Source: Misgurnus anguillicaudatus (lineage: Eukaryota > Chordata > Actinopteri > Cypriniformes > Cobitidae). Taken from it: 64,000 nucleotides of DNA. This document shows positions 10,484-20,715 of this stretch, piece by piece (the stretch's first letter is position 1; every line of letters begins with the position of its first letter). The stretch spans positions 29,222,001 through 29,286,000 of the forward strand of contig NC_073354.2 in assembly GCF_027580225.2 (NCBI RefSeq), given 5' to 3'. The notes below the pieces were generated by a model that saw nothing but the letters and a program-made list of their open reading frames with translations, did no database searches and was not told where the DNA came from. A program made the translations under genes and the position numbers.

Positions 10484-13400
10484 TATGGAAAGAAATCAGA
10501 CTCAAAATGATTAACAAATACATGCACATTTATCTGTGAATTGGATGCATGTTACAAATGTATTTTACTATCCACGAACAAATGTCTTTAGATTTGAATA
10601 TGTGAATTCAGAATTTGAATGAACGTGTATCGATTTGTACAAATGTACAAATACAAATGTTATATTGTGTATTCAAATATCATCATTTGCGCGTGCAAAA
10701 AGGGAGATGTGCACCCGTGGATCAGGCGACACGCGCGCATCAATCCCGTTCTGGGCTGCGTTCCCCGAAACCTTCTTAGCTCTACGTCGTTCTTAAGTTG
10801 TACCTTAAGCTGTACCTTATCGTTAATACATGTTTCCCGAAACGTTCTTAGTTACGTATCTCTTCTGTAAGTCGTTCGTTCGGAAGGTTGGTCTGGAGCA
10901 ATCTTAGCTATACCTTATCCCACTTGACTCCGCTAGGGGCCATGACTGTGATAAAAGCTTGTGTAGATTGCAGTCTATATAACTAAATATCTGTTTTAAA
11001 AAAAATGTTGAAGTACACTCCGTGTTAAATTAGGCATTTTTTATTTATTTAAAGAATAAAACATTCACATAATTAGACATTATTACACTGATGGTTGTTA
11101 GATTTTTTATATTTTTTTCCAAAGGAACATCAGCTGTGAACTATTATTACAGGCTAAAGAAACTATTAAAAAAAGATTTTGGGTGGAGGAGTTGGTGAAA
11201 CTATGGCAGGCAGCTATACAGCGAATCTTACTATTTCAGTTGAGCATTTCATATCCGTTAAATCTTTAGTTTACCGGCTATTTTAGCTGCAAATAAAACA
11301 AATCAAGTTAAAAAATTGCATGCCACGGGAGCACATTCATCACGAAATCATAATTGTTGATTTTCCTAAATATTATTATTGATGTTAATTCGACTTTGCA
11401 TCGAAGTTTTTTTAATGTTTTATAACTTTGAGGCAACTGCATGCCATATTCTTTATAAACATTAAAAAGAAAATGCTCCACTTGATAATTGCTTGTATAA
11501 GGTCAACAAATTTTCCACATTAAAACTAATCAAAGCTTAAACCTAAAACAATCATACTATATATTTATATATCATACAATATATATTTTATGTTATATTT
11601 AATGTAAACAGACAGGCGCGGCTCCAGAAATGCGTCCATTAAGCGTTATCCGCATTGTAAACGCGCTGCTCGCGCAGTGTCCAAACACATAAACGCGTGA
11701 ACTAATGAACAACAATTTGTTTTTCTATATTTTAAGTGTAATGCCAAGCCAGGTGACTTGCACGACCCACCTTATTTCCCTGTGCAATGCATTTATTGGG
11801 AACCCCTAATATAAATTATCCTTTAAAGTGAAGGAATAATGGATGCATTGGAGCAGTTTATGCATATACTTTTGGACATGAAGTTGCGAGTTTTGCACGG
11901 GTTTGATATAAAATAAAATATACAAGGTTTATATTTAGTTGTTTGCAATTTGAAATATTTTTACCAGATATACCTAATAAATGTAACTTGAACTATTTCT
12001 GAAATGTTTCTTTAATAAATAACACCGCTCTCTGATAACGCAGCGAAGTACCTATTACATAAAGTGAACAATTGATTGTCGAGCAATCGATATCAACCTA
12101 TTCAGCACCATCGCCATGGACAGCACCTGGGAACGTCGTACGTAAGAAAGTATACCTTAAGAAACCCGCTAAGGTACAGTTCGGGAAACGCGCCTTTTCT
12201 AGGCGTGTTTCCCGAACTGTACCTGCCTTAGCGGGTTTCTTAAGGTATTCCTTCTTACGTACGACGTTACCGGGTGCTGTCCATGGCGATGGTGCTGAAT
12301 AGGTTGATATCGATTGCTCGACAATCAATTGTTCACTTTATGTAATAGGTACTTCGCTGCGTTATGAGAGAGCCGTGTTATTTATTAAAGAAACATTTCA
12401 GAAATAGTTCAAGTTACATTTATTAGGAATATCTGGTAAAAATATTTCAAATTGCAAACAACTAAATATAAACCTTGTATATTTTATTTTATATCAAACC
12501 CATGCAAAACTCGCAACTTCATGTCCAAAAGTATAATGCATAAACTGCTCCAATGCATCAATTATTCCTTGGATAATTTATATTAGGGTTCCCAATAAAT
12601 GCGTTGCACAGGGGAATAAGGTGGGTCGTGCGCAAGTCACCTGGCTTGGCATTACACTTAAAATAAAAACAAATTGTTGTTCATTTGTTCACGCGTTTCT
12701 GTGCTTGGACACTTGATGCGCAACAGCGCGTTTGCAGTGCGGGTGGCGCTTGGTGGGCGCGTTTCTGGAGCCGCGCCTGTCTGTTTGACTTAAATATGGC
12801 ATAAAAATATATATTATATGACATATAAATATATATTATGATTAATTTATATTTTAGCTTTGATTAGTTTTAATGTGGAAAATTTGTTGACCTTATACAA
12901 GCAATAATCAAGTGTAGCAGTTTCTTTTGAGTGATTATAAAGAATATGGCATGCAGCTGCCTCAAATTAAAAACTTCGATGCAAAGTCGACTTAACATCA
13001 ATAATAATATTTAAGAAAATCAACAATTATGATTTTGTGATGAATGTGCTCCCGTGGCATGCGATTTTACTTGATTTGTTTTATTGCAGCTAAAATAGCC
13101 GGAAAACTAAAGATTTAACGGATTTGAAATGCACAAATGAAATAGTAAGATTCGCTGTATAGCTGCCTGCCATAGTTTCACCAACTCCTAAACCCAAAAT
13201 GTTTTTTTAATAGTTTAAAATCTAACAACCACCAGTGTAATGATGTCTAATTATGTGAATTTCTTATTCTTTACATAAAAAAATGCCTAATTTAACACGG
13301 AGTGTACTTCAACTTTTTTTATATATATATATTTAGTTATATAGACTGCAATATACATAAGCTTTTATCACATTGATGGCCCCTAGCGGAGTCAAGTGGG

Positions 13401-14122
13401 ATAAGGTATAGCTAAGAGTGCTCCAGACCAACCTTCCGAACGAACGACTTACAGAAGTGATACGTAACTAAGAACGTTTCGGGAAACACGTATTAACGAT
13501 AAGGTACAGCTTAAGGTACAACTTAAGAACGACGTAGAGCTAAGAAGGTTTCGGGGAACGCAGCCCTGTTCATTTGTATATTGAGACTTTCATTTCGCTG
13601 TTTAAAGCATTTTATGAGCCAAACACAAACAACCATCAATGAATGAACTAAACAGATGTCTTTGATTTTGTGTCTGTGAATTTTAATATTTACGTGAATG
13701 TGCATCGATTCGTACAAACAGAGACATATTTGTGAATTCAGTTGGCATATTTCGTATAATTATTTTACAATTTGTGCACGCAAAAAAGAGGATGTGCATT
13801 TGTGGATCAGGCGACGCGCGTGCATTCATCCTGTTCTGTGCATACGAGTTTTGAGACTTAAGTTGCGTGGTTTGCATTGAAAGATCCACGAGCACAGATG
13901 TGCTAAGAAAACAGTCACCACTAGGTGTCAGTCTAACAGGGTTTCACACATGGCGGTGAATTATGTTTTCTGTATTTCCCTTTAGTCTGGTGTTTTTATA
14001 GCATTACGTTTATTATCTATAATATATTAAATGTTTTAATGGCTTGGCTACTGAGATGTGTTTGTGTGCATGTATGTAATGTATCTTTATTGTCCTTTAA
14101 TGGTAAGTCAATTATTTTTACA
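10484..14122 (+). repeat. Left terminal inverted repeat of the 10-kb element (interrupted)
   Basis: The arm contains two diverged tandem units of roughly 250 bp. Each carries a CGTGCAAAAAGGGAGATGTG- or CACGCAAAAAAGAGGATGTG-type block, then GTGGATCAGGCGAC, then a CCTGTTCTGTGCATACG-type block. Unit 1 starts near 10612 and unit 2 near 13680. A splice-donor-like TTTAATG/GTAAGTC lies at 14103, pointing into the element interior. Confidence 0.75.
10754..13565. mobile_element. 2812-bp palindromic (foldback) element, CTG TSD, Harbinger-like
   Basis: The outer ends GGCTGCGTTCCCCGAAACC and GGTTTCGGGGAACGCAGCC are perfect inverted repeats, flanked by CTG (10751-10753 and 13566-13568). The uninterrupted copy in the right arm has a single CTG. 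Arms of 1.44 and 1.36 kb meet at about 12197-12203 around the spacer TTTTCTA. The inner arm ends GTTCGGGAAACGCGCC resemble the outer terminus, so each arm looks like a complete element and the whole is a head-to-head dimer. A 3-bp duplication of CWG/TWA type is known for PIF/Harbinger. The fragment KKRFWVEELVKLWQ (frame from 11159, after an AG) faintly recalls Harbinger transposase N-termini. No intact gene. Confidence 0.8.
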
Positions 14123-14767
14123 GTATAATTCACCTCATTCCAAAAAGTAATACATTCATCTATTACACTACACCATTTATTAAATATTTCATAATTTTCC
14201 TTTTTTCTATTATTTCTTTTTACCTTATATATAGCCTACGTGTTTGTTCTATAATTATTGTGTTACATGCATACAAATTAATATGCCCCAGCCTGTTTAT
14301 ATATAAATAACACTTCACATCATGGGTGTGTGCTATATTATTAAGAATGTCCACATAATAATTATTAAAACAGGTTATAAAAAATACCACAATAGAAAAC
14401 CGGGGAAAGTATGAAATATTTAATAAACTGTATTATAGAATACATTAAATTATTGTTTGTTTAGTACAAACCATTCAAATCTTTAGTCCCTACAAATATA
14501 CAAAAACATACCGCGACAAAAACGCTGCACTAAAGGGAAGGGAACAGACTTTGACAGAACACCTGAAATCAGTTGCTTTGGACCTACTAATTAACGCAAT
14601 CCTGTATTACCGCACTGAGAAGCCAACCGCATGAATGCAACCACGGCGCTTTTTACGTTAAATTAATGAATCTAGCTATGACCTTCTTGTTTTTCACATC
14701 ATACATGTATAATGAAGGCCAAATAAATTGGTAAATGGGTCATTTCGTTAAATCACAGGCTACAGCC
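14123..14767. other. Interior of the 10-kb element, left part; no gene recognised
   Basis: AT-rich. On the minus strand a 60-codon stretch (about 14245 down past 14103) is open and reads KKENYEIFNKWCSVIDECIT. It has no proven family and may be chance in AT-rich DNA. Confidence 0.35.
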
Positions 14768-16226
14768 AAGGCTGGATTGTCAATATTGGGCGAGTGCCCC
14801 AGGCAATGGGGGGCACCGAGGTCTCCAGACTGCGGCCAAAATGTTTTTACAAGTACTCGAGCATGTGCGGGCACTACGGAATGCGCGATTGGGTTTTAAC
14901 CGCTCAATTGCATGACGCGTAATCGCGTATATCGTTTTATGTCACCATGCGCTCGGTTGATTTTACCGATGGATCTACGCAGCCCTGGTAACACATCGCA
15001 CTCAGAACCGCGCCGGTTAAACATTACAGCGATGAAAGATAAAGAGAGCGGGACAACATTTAGCCTACATTAACACTAAATACATTATAGACGAGAATAA
15101 AGGTCTACATCAGTGCCCAAGGAAAACTAGATAAAAGATGAGAAACGTGTGAAGGATACAAGCATGTAAACTTCTGCCCTGGCACTCATCTCATTAAAGT
15201 ATGCTATCTAGATATAACTTATTGTAGCCTATATGTATCTTATGCCTATAGTTAAGGGGGTTGTATGAATCTTTGGTTCATAACTTCCTATTCTGAAAGT
15301 TTCATTAATTGTGCATAATGATGACATGTGCAGCAACTGCATAGTTAAGTCTATTTAGTATTTTTCAGTAATGCAGTTATTTTGGGAAAATGTCAAAAAT
15401 TGCATTGCAGGCTTATTTAAGGTGTGCCCTAAATTTTCTGCTAGCGCTCCTAAAATTTTCAGTCAGGGGCTACAGTGCTCCTAATAACAAAAAAGTTAGT
15501 CTGAAGCCCTGAATGACTAGTTTAAAAGAATGAATGAATAAATAAATAAATAAATGAATAAATTAAATATATTGGGGGCACCAGTGCCGGCCTGAGCCTC
15601 TTGGGGGCCCTAAGCAGAATGTGTTTGGGGGCCCCCCCTCCCACCACGCGGACACAAATGTCACGCTCTAATGTTACATTATAAATGAATACAGTGAGGT
15701 TAAATAATGAAAAAAATCTATACTTAAATAAAATACTTTATTCTTCAATGTGTCAGGTCATATTAACAGGCTATGGAATGTTAACATTGGCCAACAAGAA
15801 AAACCTCATCTGCTGCATCATCAGCTGTGGACCACTGACACTTGATGAAACATCAGGGGCGGGTAGAGTTGGTTGTGCTCCAAAGTACTTCAACAGTGTT
15901 CCTGAAAAAAATAGCATTGGATAAGTGCATAGTTGATCGAGTAGAATTAGTTTATTTTGCTAATTTTTTATTACTTACACAACAAGCAATAAATAAATAA
16001 ATATGAGGATAGCACTGTTACATCACTACCCACCATATAAATAAGATTGAAGTCTATTTTCATTACAGAAATCTCCCTACTCAACATGGTATTGGTATAT
16101 ATATTCTCATAAAGTCCAATACCATCTCTTACCAAAGATCTTAGACAGAGAGCGCATGTGCTTTGCCTATGAAGCTGGGACGTTACCAATGTTGGAACGT
16201 TCACTTCAACACATACAGCAATGCTA

Positions 16227-17119
16227 GCTAGGGGTGTGATGGATCACAAAACTCACGGTTCGGATCACATTATGTTTTTTGAGGCACAGATCTGATCATT
16301 TTTCGGATCAGCAGAATAAGGGGTTGGAAAAACTAATCAAAAAATGAGGAAATTACTTACAAACATTTATAAAAAAAAGTTGCACATTAAGTAAGGGCTA
16401 AAATCAGCATTAGGTACAGAAATCAAATCAAATGAATCATAACACTTTATTGTATGAATTAAATATAATTATTCTTTTTTAGAGCTACAGAAGTGATTTT
16501 CTCTTTGTCTTGGAAGGTTTGATTAACATTAATGACACAGACTTAAGTAGGTTAATTAAGGTAACTGTCTCTTTAAGAGAAGCACGGACCTGGTTCTGCC
16601 TCAACTATACATAAACCGTCCAAAGACATAAACAAATGTTTTTAATGGAAAAGAGTTCTGTGGAGATCATTTTGTTTGTATGTGCCCAGTCAAGAACAGA
16701 AAGATTTTATGTTCGTCTCTCCATGTGTGCCCTACTAAGTGCACTTATACGCGGCGCGCTCACACAGACGGAAATACAGACGGCGGAGCATAAAAACGTT
16801 ATGTTGTTTTCAGTGCTCTATTCCTCAAATGTATGTTAATGGACTACAGTATGACAAAACATAGCGTAACTCTCTCTAAAGTTTAAACATCAAGTGTTAG
16901 TGTTCTGATCTCTGAAGGGAGCTGGGCTGGACAATTTAAACCGCATGGGCATGCAGAATACTGCTCACTTTAGCGCCTTTTTGCGGGATAAATTGTTTAA
17001 AATCACTTGAAATGTTAACTTTTGCAAGCCTTTGAAACACGTGCAAATGATAAACTTTCACTATTTAAGCGCATGCGAGCCGAACCATGGGATTAACGTC
17101 GATCTGTCACACCACTAAC
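16227..17119. mobile_element. Nested DNA element, TAGGGGTGTGATGGATC termini (copy 1)
   Basis: Left TAGGGGTGTGATGGATC, right GATCTGTCACACCACTA, inverted. The interior block TCACAAAACTCACGGTTCGG and the GAGCTACAGAAGTGATTTTC block recur at 49474-50035, and the right part recurs at 29675-29850. TSD not clear. Probably hAT-related. An open frame at 16636-16839 is not a gene. Confidence 0.55.
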
Positions 17120-17157
17120 ACAAATTAAACATACTGTATATAATCATGCAAACATAC

Positions 17158-17244
17158 CTTTATCTTGCTCTTTTTTTTCTCATCCTCGGTCCTTTTCTTT
17201 GTTCTCTTTTCGGCCCCAGAGGGATATATCCTTTTTTGTGACAT
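17158..17244 (-). pseudogene. First coding exon of an hAT transposase (remnant)
   Basis: Reads MSQKRIYPSGAEKRTKKRTE then DEKKKSKIK, 29 codons, directly followed by a consensus donor (AAAG/GTATGT). The S-G-A-(E/Q)-K-R-(K/T)-K-R pattern with a basic, glutamate-rich run is characteristic of the N-terminus of ZMYM/TTF-finger hAT transposases in fish. No downstream exons with zinc finger, catalytic or dimerisation regions remain, because another element begins 40 bp past the donor. Recognition is by motif memory. Confidence 0.55.
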
Positions 17245-17568
17245 GTCAAATGGCTCATCATTGTTTACAGTGAGTGACGACGTCGTGCACTTTCGCACCG
17301 ACGCGCAGGTGGCGCAGGTGTCTATGTTGCGCCTGACTAAAACGCTAGCACTGCAGACACATAGTTGTCTGCAAATCAAAATGTTATTGTCTTTAATCAT
17401 TCATTTATAAATTCGTATTCATTAATTCATCCATTTATATTACCTGTTTAAGTTATTTAATTGTATAAAAAAATATTTAAAAAACGATTGGGGCTAAGCA
17501 GCCGCTTGGTTCGCTTATGCCTCGGGCCGGCCCTGGGGGGCACTTCACTGTGTTAATCCGGGTCTGGC

Positions 17569-18209
17569 TACAGTGAATGCGTGAGAAAGTGAAACTGAGA
17601 TAATAGAATGGCGTCGTCTGCAGATTGTCTGCAGATGCAGTATTAAAGATTAAAATAACTTTAACTGATGAACACAAATATAAAATGCCATAATTGATTT
17701 TTTTACCAGCATTAAAACCTTTATAGTTTTTTTCTTTGTGTATCTGCAGCATCCGCCCCGTGGACGAGGAAGCTGCAGCCAATGCCGTTGGCTTTTTCCT
17801 TTTTTGTGAACTGACTGAACACTTGACTCTTACCTGGGCATTTAGATATTCAAGTTTTCATTATTAATTTCTGGGTGAAACATTTTAAACATGATGATCA
17901 TCTGTTGACTCGACAGTTTCAGCACGTCGTCTGCGTTATTGCGGAGAGACTTTAACGTCTTTTTGTTCACTCCCCATGAGCTGAACGATTTTATTTTGTA
18001 CTTTTTTACTTGCATATATTTCAATATATATTCAAGAAACACACATGATATAATGTAAGTTGTTATAGATAGAATAAGCTTTTTCTGTAATGATGACAAA
18101 ATCTAAATGACTAAAAATGATCTTGAAATGATACATCTTAATTTAGCCAAAATACTGATTCAATCGTTTTCATACTTTATAGATACACATTAATTTATCT
18201 AATCAACCT
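17569..18209. other. Interior of the 10-kb element; possible coding relic
   Basis: On the minus strand 18003-17842 reads KKYKIKSFSSWGVNKKTLKS and LRNNADDVLKLSSQQM, with CpG-containing codons unlike the AT-rich surroundings, and stops after ENLNI. It may be a captured or transposase exon. I do not recognise the family. Confidence 0.3.
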
Positions 18210-18642
18210 ACTATCATCAAATGCGTATGAACAGCAAGCAGTGTGATTATCGTGCAAAACATATACGCCAAATTTCAATTTTGCGTGCATACGCCAGTCC
18301 TTCCCGTTCACATAAATGGCGCATCGTTTGGTGTCGTTTTATTTATTGTTTTTTTTTGTCTGTTTTTTAAACCATTGCCATTTTTAAACCATTGGGTGTG
18401 GGTTAGAATTGGGGTTTGGGTTTGGATATCATTTTATTTTACAAAAACTTACTCTAACCCCAAACCCAGGAGACAATGGTAAAAAACAAATGAGAAACCA
18501 ATTATTTAAAAAACACGAATAGATGAGCCATAATGGAACAGGAAGGACTTGCGTATCATATTCACTCAAAATTGTAATTTTATGTAGCCCATGCATTGCA
18601 CGATAATCACACTGCGTGCCATCTGGACGCATTTCATGATAA
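18210..18642. mobile_element. Palindromic MITE with GCAGTGTGATTATCGTGCA arms
   Basis: The left arm around 18238 (GCAGTGTGATTATCGTGCA) is matched by TGCACGATAATCACACTGC around 18597-18615, with weaker pairing outside. The centre carries GGGTTTGGGTTTGGATATC and TCTAACCCCAAACCC, degenerate telomere-like words in inverted orientation. Confidence 0.6.
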
Positions 18643-18655
18643 TACTAATATAGCT

Positions 18656-19035
18656 ACCCAGTCTCACAAAGTTTCGTGATATAGTCACGTATTTTTTGAT
18701 TCTTTTTTCGTGCTATTATCACGAAATTTCGTGTTTTTTCGTAGTCGTATAACGAATTCCTGTTTTCGTGTGATTATCACGTATTGGTTACTCGACTGCT
18801 TCTTCCCATTCTTAAACCATTGTCGCTTCGGTTTAGGGTTAGATTTGGTGCTTGCATTAGAATGTCACTTAATATATTGATCTATACTATTTTTCCTGCT
18901 TTATTTTTTTATATGTCGCCTGGCGTTAGGTTAGAGTTGGGTTTGGTTAGGGATGTCATTTTATGTAAATCTAACCCTAAACCGAAGCGACAATGGTAAG
19001 AAAATAGGACAAAACAGTCGAGTAACCAATACGTG
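18656..19035. mobile_element. Palindromic MITE with TTAGGG-like core, right end truncated
   Basis: Starts CCCAGTCTCACAAAGTTTCG. The arm GTATTGGTTACTCGACTG (18782) is matched by CAGTCGAGTAACCAATACGTG (19015-19035). The core has CGCTTCGGTTTAGGGTTAGA and TCTAACCCTAAACCGAAGCG facing each other. Same family as 53150-53480 and 58105-59400. The outer right arm is replaced by a tandem duplication. Confidence 0.65.
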
Positions 19036-19142
19036 GAATATGCAGTGCTTGTGTATTGCATTCGTTTTGTACAGTTACAGCGTTGGCCTAAATGAATATG
19101 CAGTGCTTGTGTATTGCATTCGTTTTGTACAGTTACAGCGTT
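19036..19142 (+). repeat. Two-copy tandem duplication, 58-bp period
   Basis: The 49-bp text from GAATATGCAGTGCTTGTG to ACAGTTACAGCGTT occurs twice without a mismatch (from 19036 and 19094), separated by GGCCTAAAT. Identity suggests a recent duplication. Confidence 0.8.
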
Positions 19143-19496
19143 ACATGTTCTGTATTTACCGATGCTCTGAAAATTTGCACTTAACAAGCCTAAACCATGT
19201 TCTTTAATTTATTTATGTATTTTTGTTTAAATGTAGCTGTAGTATAGCTTGTGTTGATGATGTTTCTTTTCATAAGGGTAAAGACATAGCACTCTGCTTC
19301 TACCTTAGTGCACCTCGTTGTTCTGGATTTAAATTATATTTTTAGTAAATAAAGGCCGTAAAATCGCATACAGCGCCACGCAAAATCACCGCAAGGGAAA
19401 GTCCTTCACCGCTACAAAACTAGATCAGTAACATTATTTGTAATTTAATCAGTAATTTGATTTAGGAGCTTAATTAAAAAAACGTTACCGTGTGTG

Positions 19497-19562
19497 TAAT
19501 GTACTGTCACTCAGATCAGGATCCTTTACTGCCTTTCCTGATCTGGGTGACAGTACATTACA
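19497..19562. repeat. Long-stem hairpin
   Basis: TGTAATGTACTGTCACTCAG followed by ATCAGGA pairs with TCCTGATCTGGGTGACAGTA and CATTACA across a loop of about 13 nt. The stem is about 27 bp with one mismatch. It lies inside the 10-kb element upstream of a TATA-like box. Confidence 0.75.
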
Positions 19563-19656
19563 TTTTTATTAGATTATACATACAATAATCCAATAAACAG
19601 TCGGGATATATAAATCCAGGTAAAGATAGGCAAAGAAACGCTCAGCAACGTTCACC

Positions 19657-19747
19657 ATGGCAAAGCAAGACTTCGCACCGAACAGGTTTGGTGAGATTCT
19701 AAATGAAGATCTAAATGAAATAAATAAAGTCCACCAAATTTATCACG
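19657..19747 (+). CDS. Candidate first coding exon inside the 10-kb element
   Basis: A TATA-like GGGATATATAAAT (about 19602) is followed about 45 nt later by ACCATGG at 19657, an ideal start context. The reading is MAKQDFAPNRFGEILNEDLN then EINKVHQIYH, 30 codons plus one base, before a consensus-like donor CACG/GTATGT at 19748. The R-F-x-x-(I/L)-x-(E/D)-x-(D/E)-L pattern weakly recalls N-termini of some fish transposon-encoded proteins (KIAA1958/Crypton-like), but this is not secure. If unspliced it stops after 39 residues. Downstream is only the right terminal repeat, so any gene is truncated. Confidence 0.35.
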
Positions 19748-19814
19748 GTATGTTTTCATACATTCACAAAGACTAAAGACTTGAATGGCCCACACCAAAC
19801 AAACAATAATTCAA

Positions 19815-20638
19815 TGTAAAAATAATTGACTTACCATTAAAGGACAACAAAGATACATTACATACATGCACACAAACACATCTCAGCAGCCAAGCCACCA
19901 AAACATTTAATATATTATAGATAATAAACGTAATGCTATAAAAACACCAGACTAAAGGGAAATACAGAAAACATAATTCACCGCCATGTGTGAAACCCTG
20001 TTAGACTGACACCTAGTGGTGACTGTTTTCTTAGCACATCTGTGCTCGTGGATCTTTCAATGCAAACCACGCAACTTAAGTCTCAAAACTCGTATGCACA
20101 GAACAGGATGAATGCACGCGCGTCGCCTGATCCACAAATGCGCATCCTCTTTTTTGCGTGCACAAATTGTAAAATAATTATACGAAATATGCCAACTGAA
20201 TTCACAAATATGTCTCTGTTTGTACAAATCGATGCACATTCACGTAAATATTAAAATTCACAGACACAAAATCAAAGACATCTGTTTAGTTCATTCATTG
20301 ATGGTTGTTTGCATTTGGCTCATAAAATGCTTTAAACGGCGAAATGAAAGTCTCAATATACAAATGAACAGAACGGGATTAATGCACGCGTGTCACCTGA
20401 TCCACAAATGCACATCTCCCTTTTTGCACGCGCAAATGATGATATTTGAATACACAATATAACATTTGTATTTGTACATTTGTACAAATCGATACACGTT
20501 CATTCAAATTCTGAATTCACATATTCAAATCTAAAGACATTTGTTCGTGGATAGTAAAATACATTTGTAACATGCATCCAATTCACAGATAAATGTGCAT
20601 GTATTTGTTAATCATTTTGAGTCTAATTTCTTTCCATA
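19815..20638 (-). repeat. Right terminal inverted repeat of the 10-kb element (intact)
   Basis: Inverted copy of the left arm without the 2.8-kb insertion. It therefore shows the empty target site CGTTCTGTTCATT (complement at about 20364-20376). The donor-like GTAAGTC is on the minus strand near 19834. Open frames here are mirror images of those in the left arm, not genes. Confidence 0.8.
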
Positions 20639-20644
20639 AATATT

Positions 20645-20712
20645 GTCCTATAAACCATACATGGATGGAAAGCTTATCCAGCTTGCAAATGATGAATAAT
20701 TATCTCAATTAA
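20645..20712. mobile_element. Right half of the split MITE
   Basis: TGTCCTATAAACCATACATG and GGAAAGCTTATCCAGCTTG continue the MITE whose left half is 10204-10483. It is truncated before its right terminus. Confidence 0.65.
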
Positions 20713-20715
20713 TAT

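Larger units (their letters stand above)
15582..17535 (-). mobile_element. hAT transposon relic, 1954 bp, perfect 8-bp TSD
   Basis: Starts CAGTGCCGGCCTGAGCC and ends GGGCCGGCCCTG. GGGGGCAC is duplicated exactly at 15574-15581 and 17536-17543, the 8-bp length typical of hAT. It keeps the first coding exon of a transposase on the minus strand (17158-17244) and is interrupted at 16227-17119 by another element. Confidence 0.85.
14768..17568. mobile_element. Outer decayed hAT-like element hosting a younger hAT
   Basis: Left CAGCCAAGGCTGGATTGTC and right GTTAATCCGGGTCTGGCT are imperfect inverted repeats. The sequence is continuous across the inner hAT (15582-17535) once that is removed. The duplication is blurred (ACAGGCTA and ACAGTGAA). 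The text includes GGGCGAGTGCCCCAGGCAAT and an AAATAAATAAATAAATGAAT run. Confidence 0.4.
10484..20638. mobile_element. 10155-bp DNA element with 824-bp terminal inverted repeats and 6-bp TSD
   Basis: Both ends read TATGGAAAGAAAT(C/T)AGACTC inward. The left arm is 10484-10753 plus 13569-14122 (interrupted by the palindrome at 10754-13565). The right arm is 19815-20638. Once the insertion is removed both arms are 824 bp. AATATT flanks the element (10478-10483 and 20639-20644) and the surrounding MITE is continuous when one AATATT copy is kept, so this is an insertion, not a chance inverted repeat. The interior (14123-19814) holds an hAT, palindromic MITEs, a possible small first exon (19657) and a possible coding relic (17842). 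No intact transposase. Long arms with 6-bp duplications could suggest IS3EU or a Polinton derivative; neither is proven. Confidence 0.8.

Noticed and set aside
12072..12328. Two overlapping 76-residue open frames on opposite strands with nearly the same protein
   Set aside because: They are mirror images created by the palindrome centre, not two genes.
14103..14260. LINE reverse-transcriptase fragment on the minus strand (KKENYEIFNKWCSVIDECIT)
   Set aside because: The frame is short, AT-driven, preceded by a stop and has no diagnostic reverse-transcriptase motif.
13683..20254. Matching 70- and 60-residue open frames at 13683-13895 and 20042-20254
   Set aside because: They are the same non-coding arm of the 10-kb element read from its two inverted copies.
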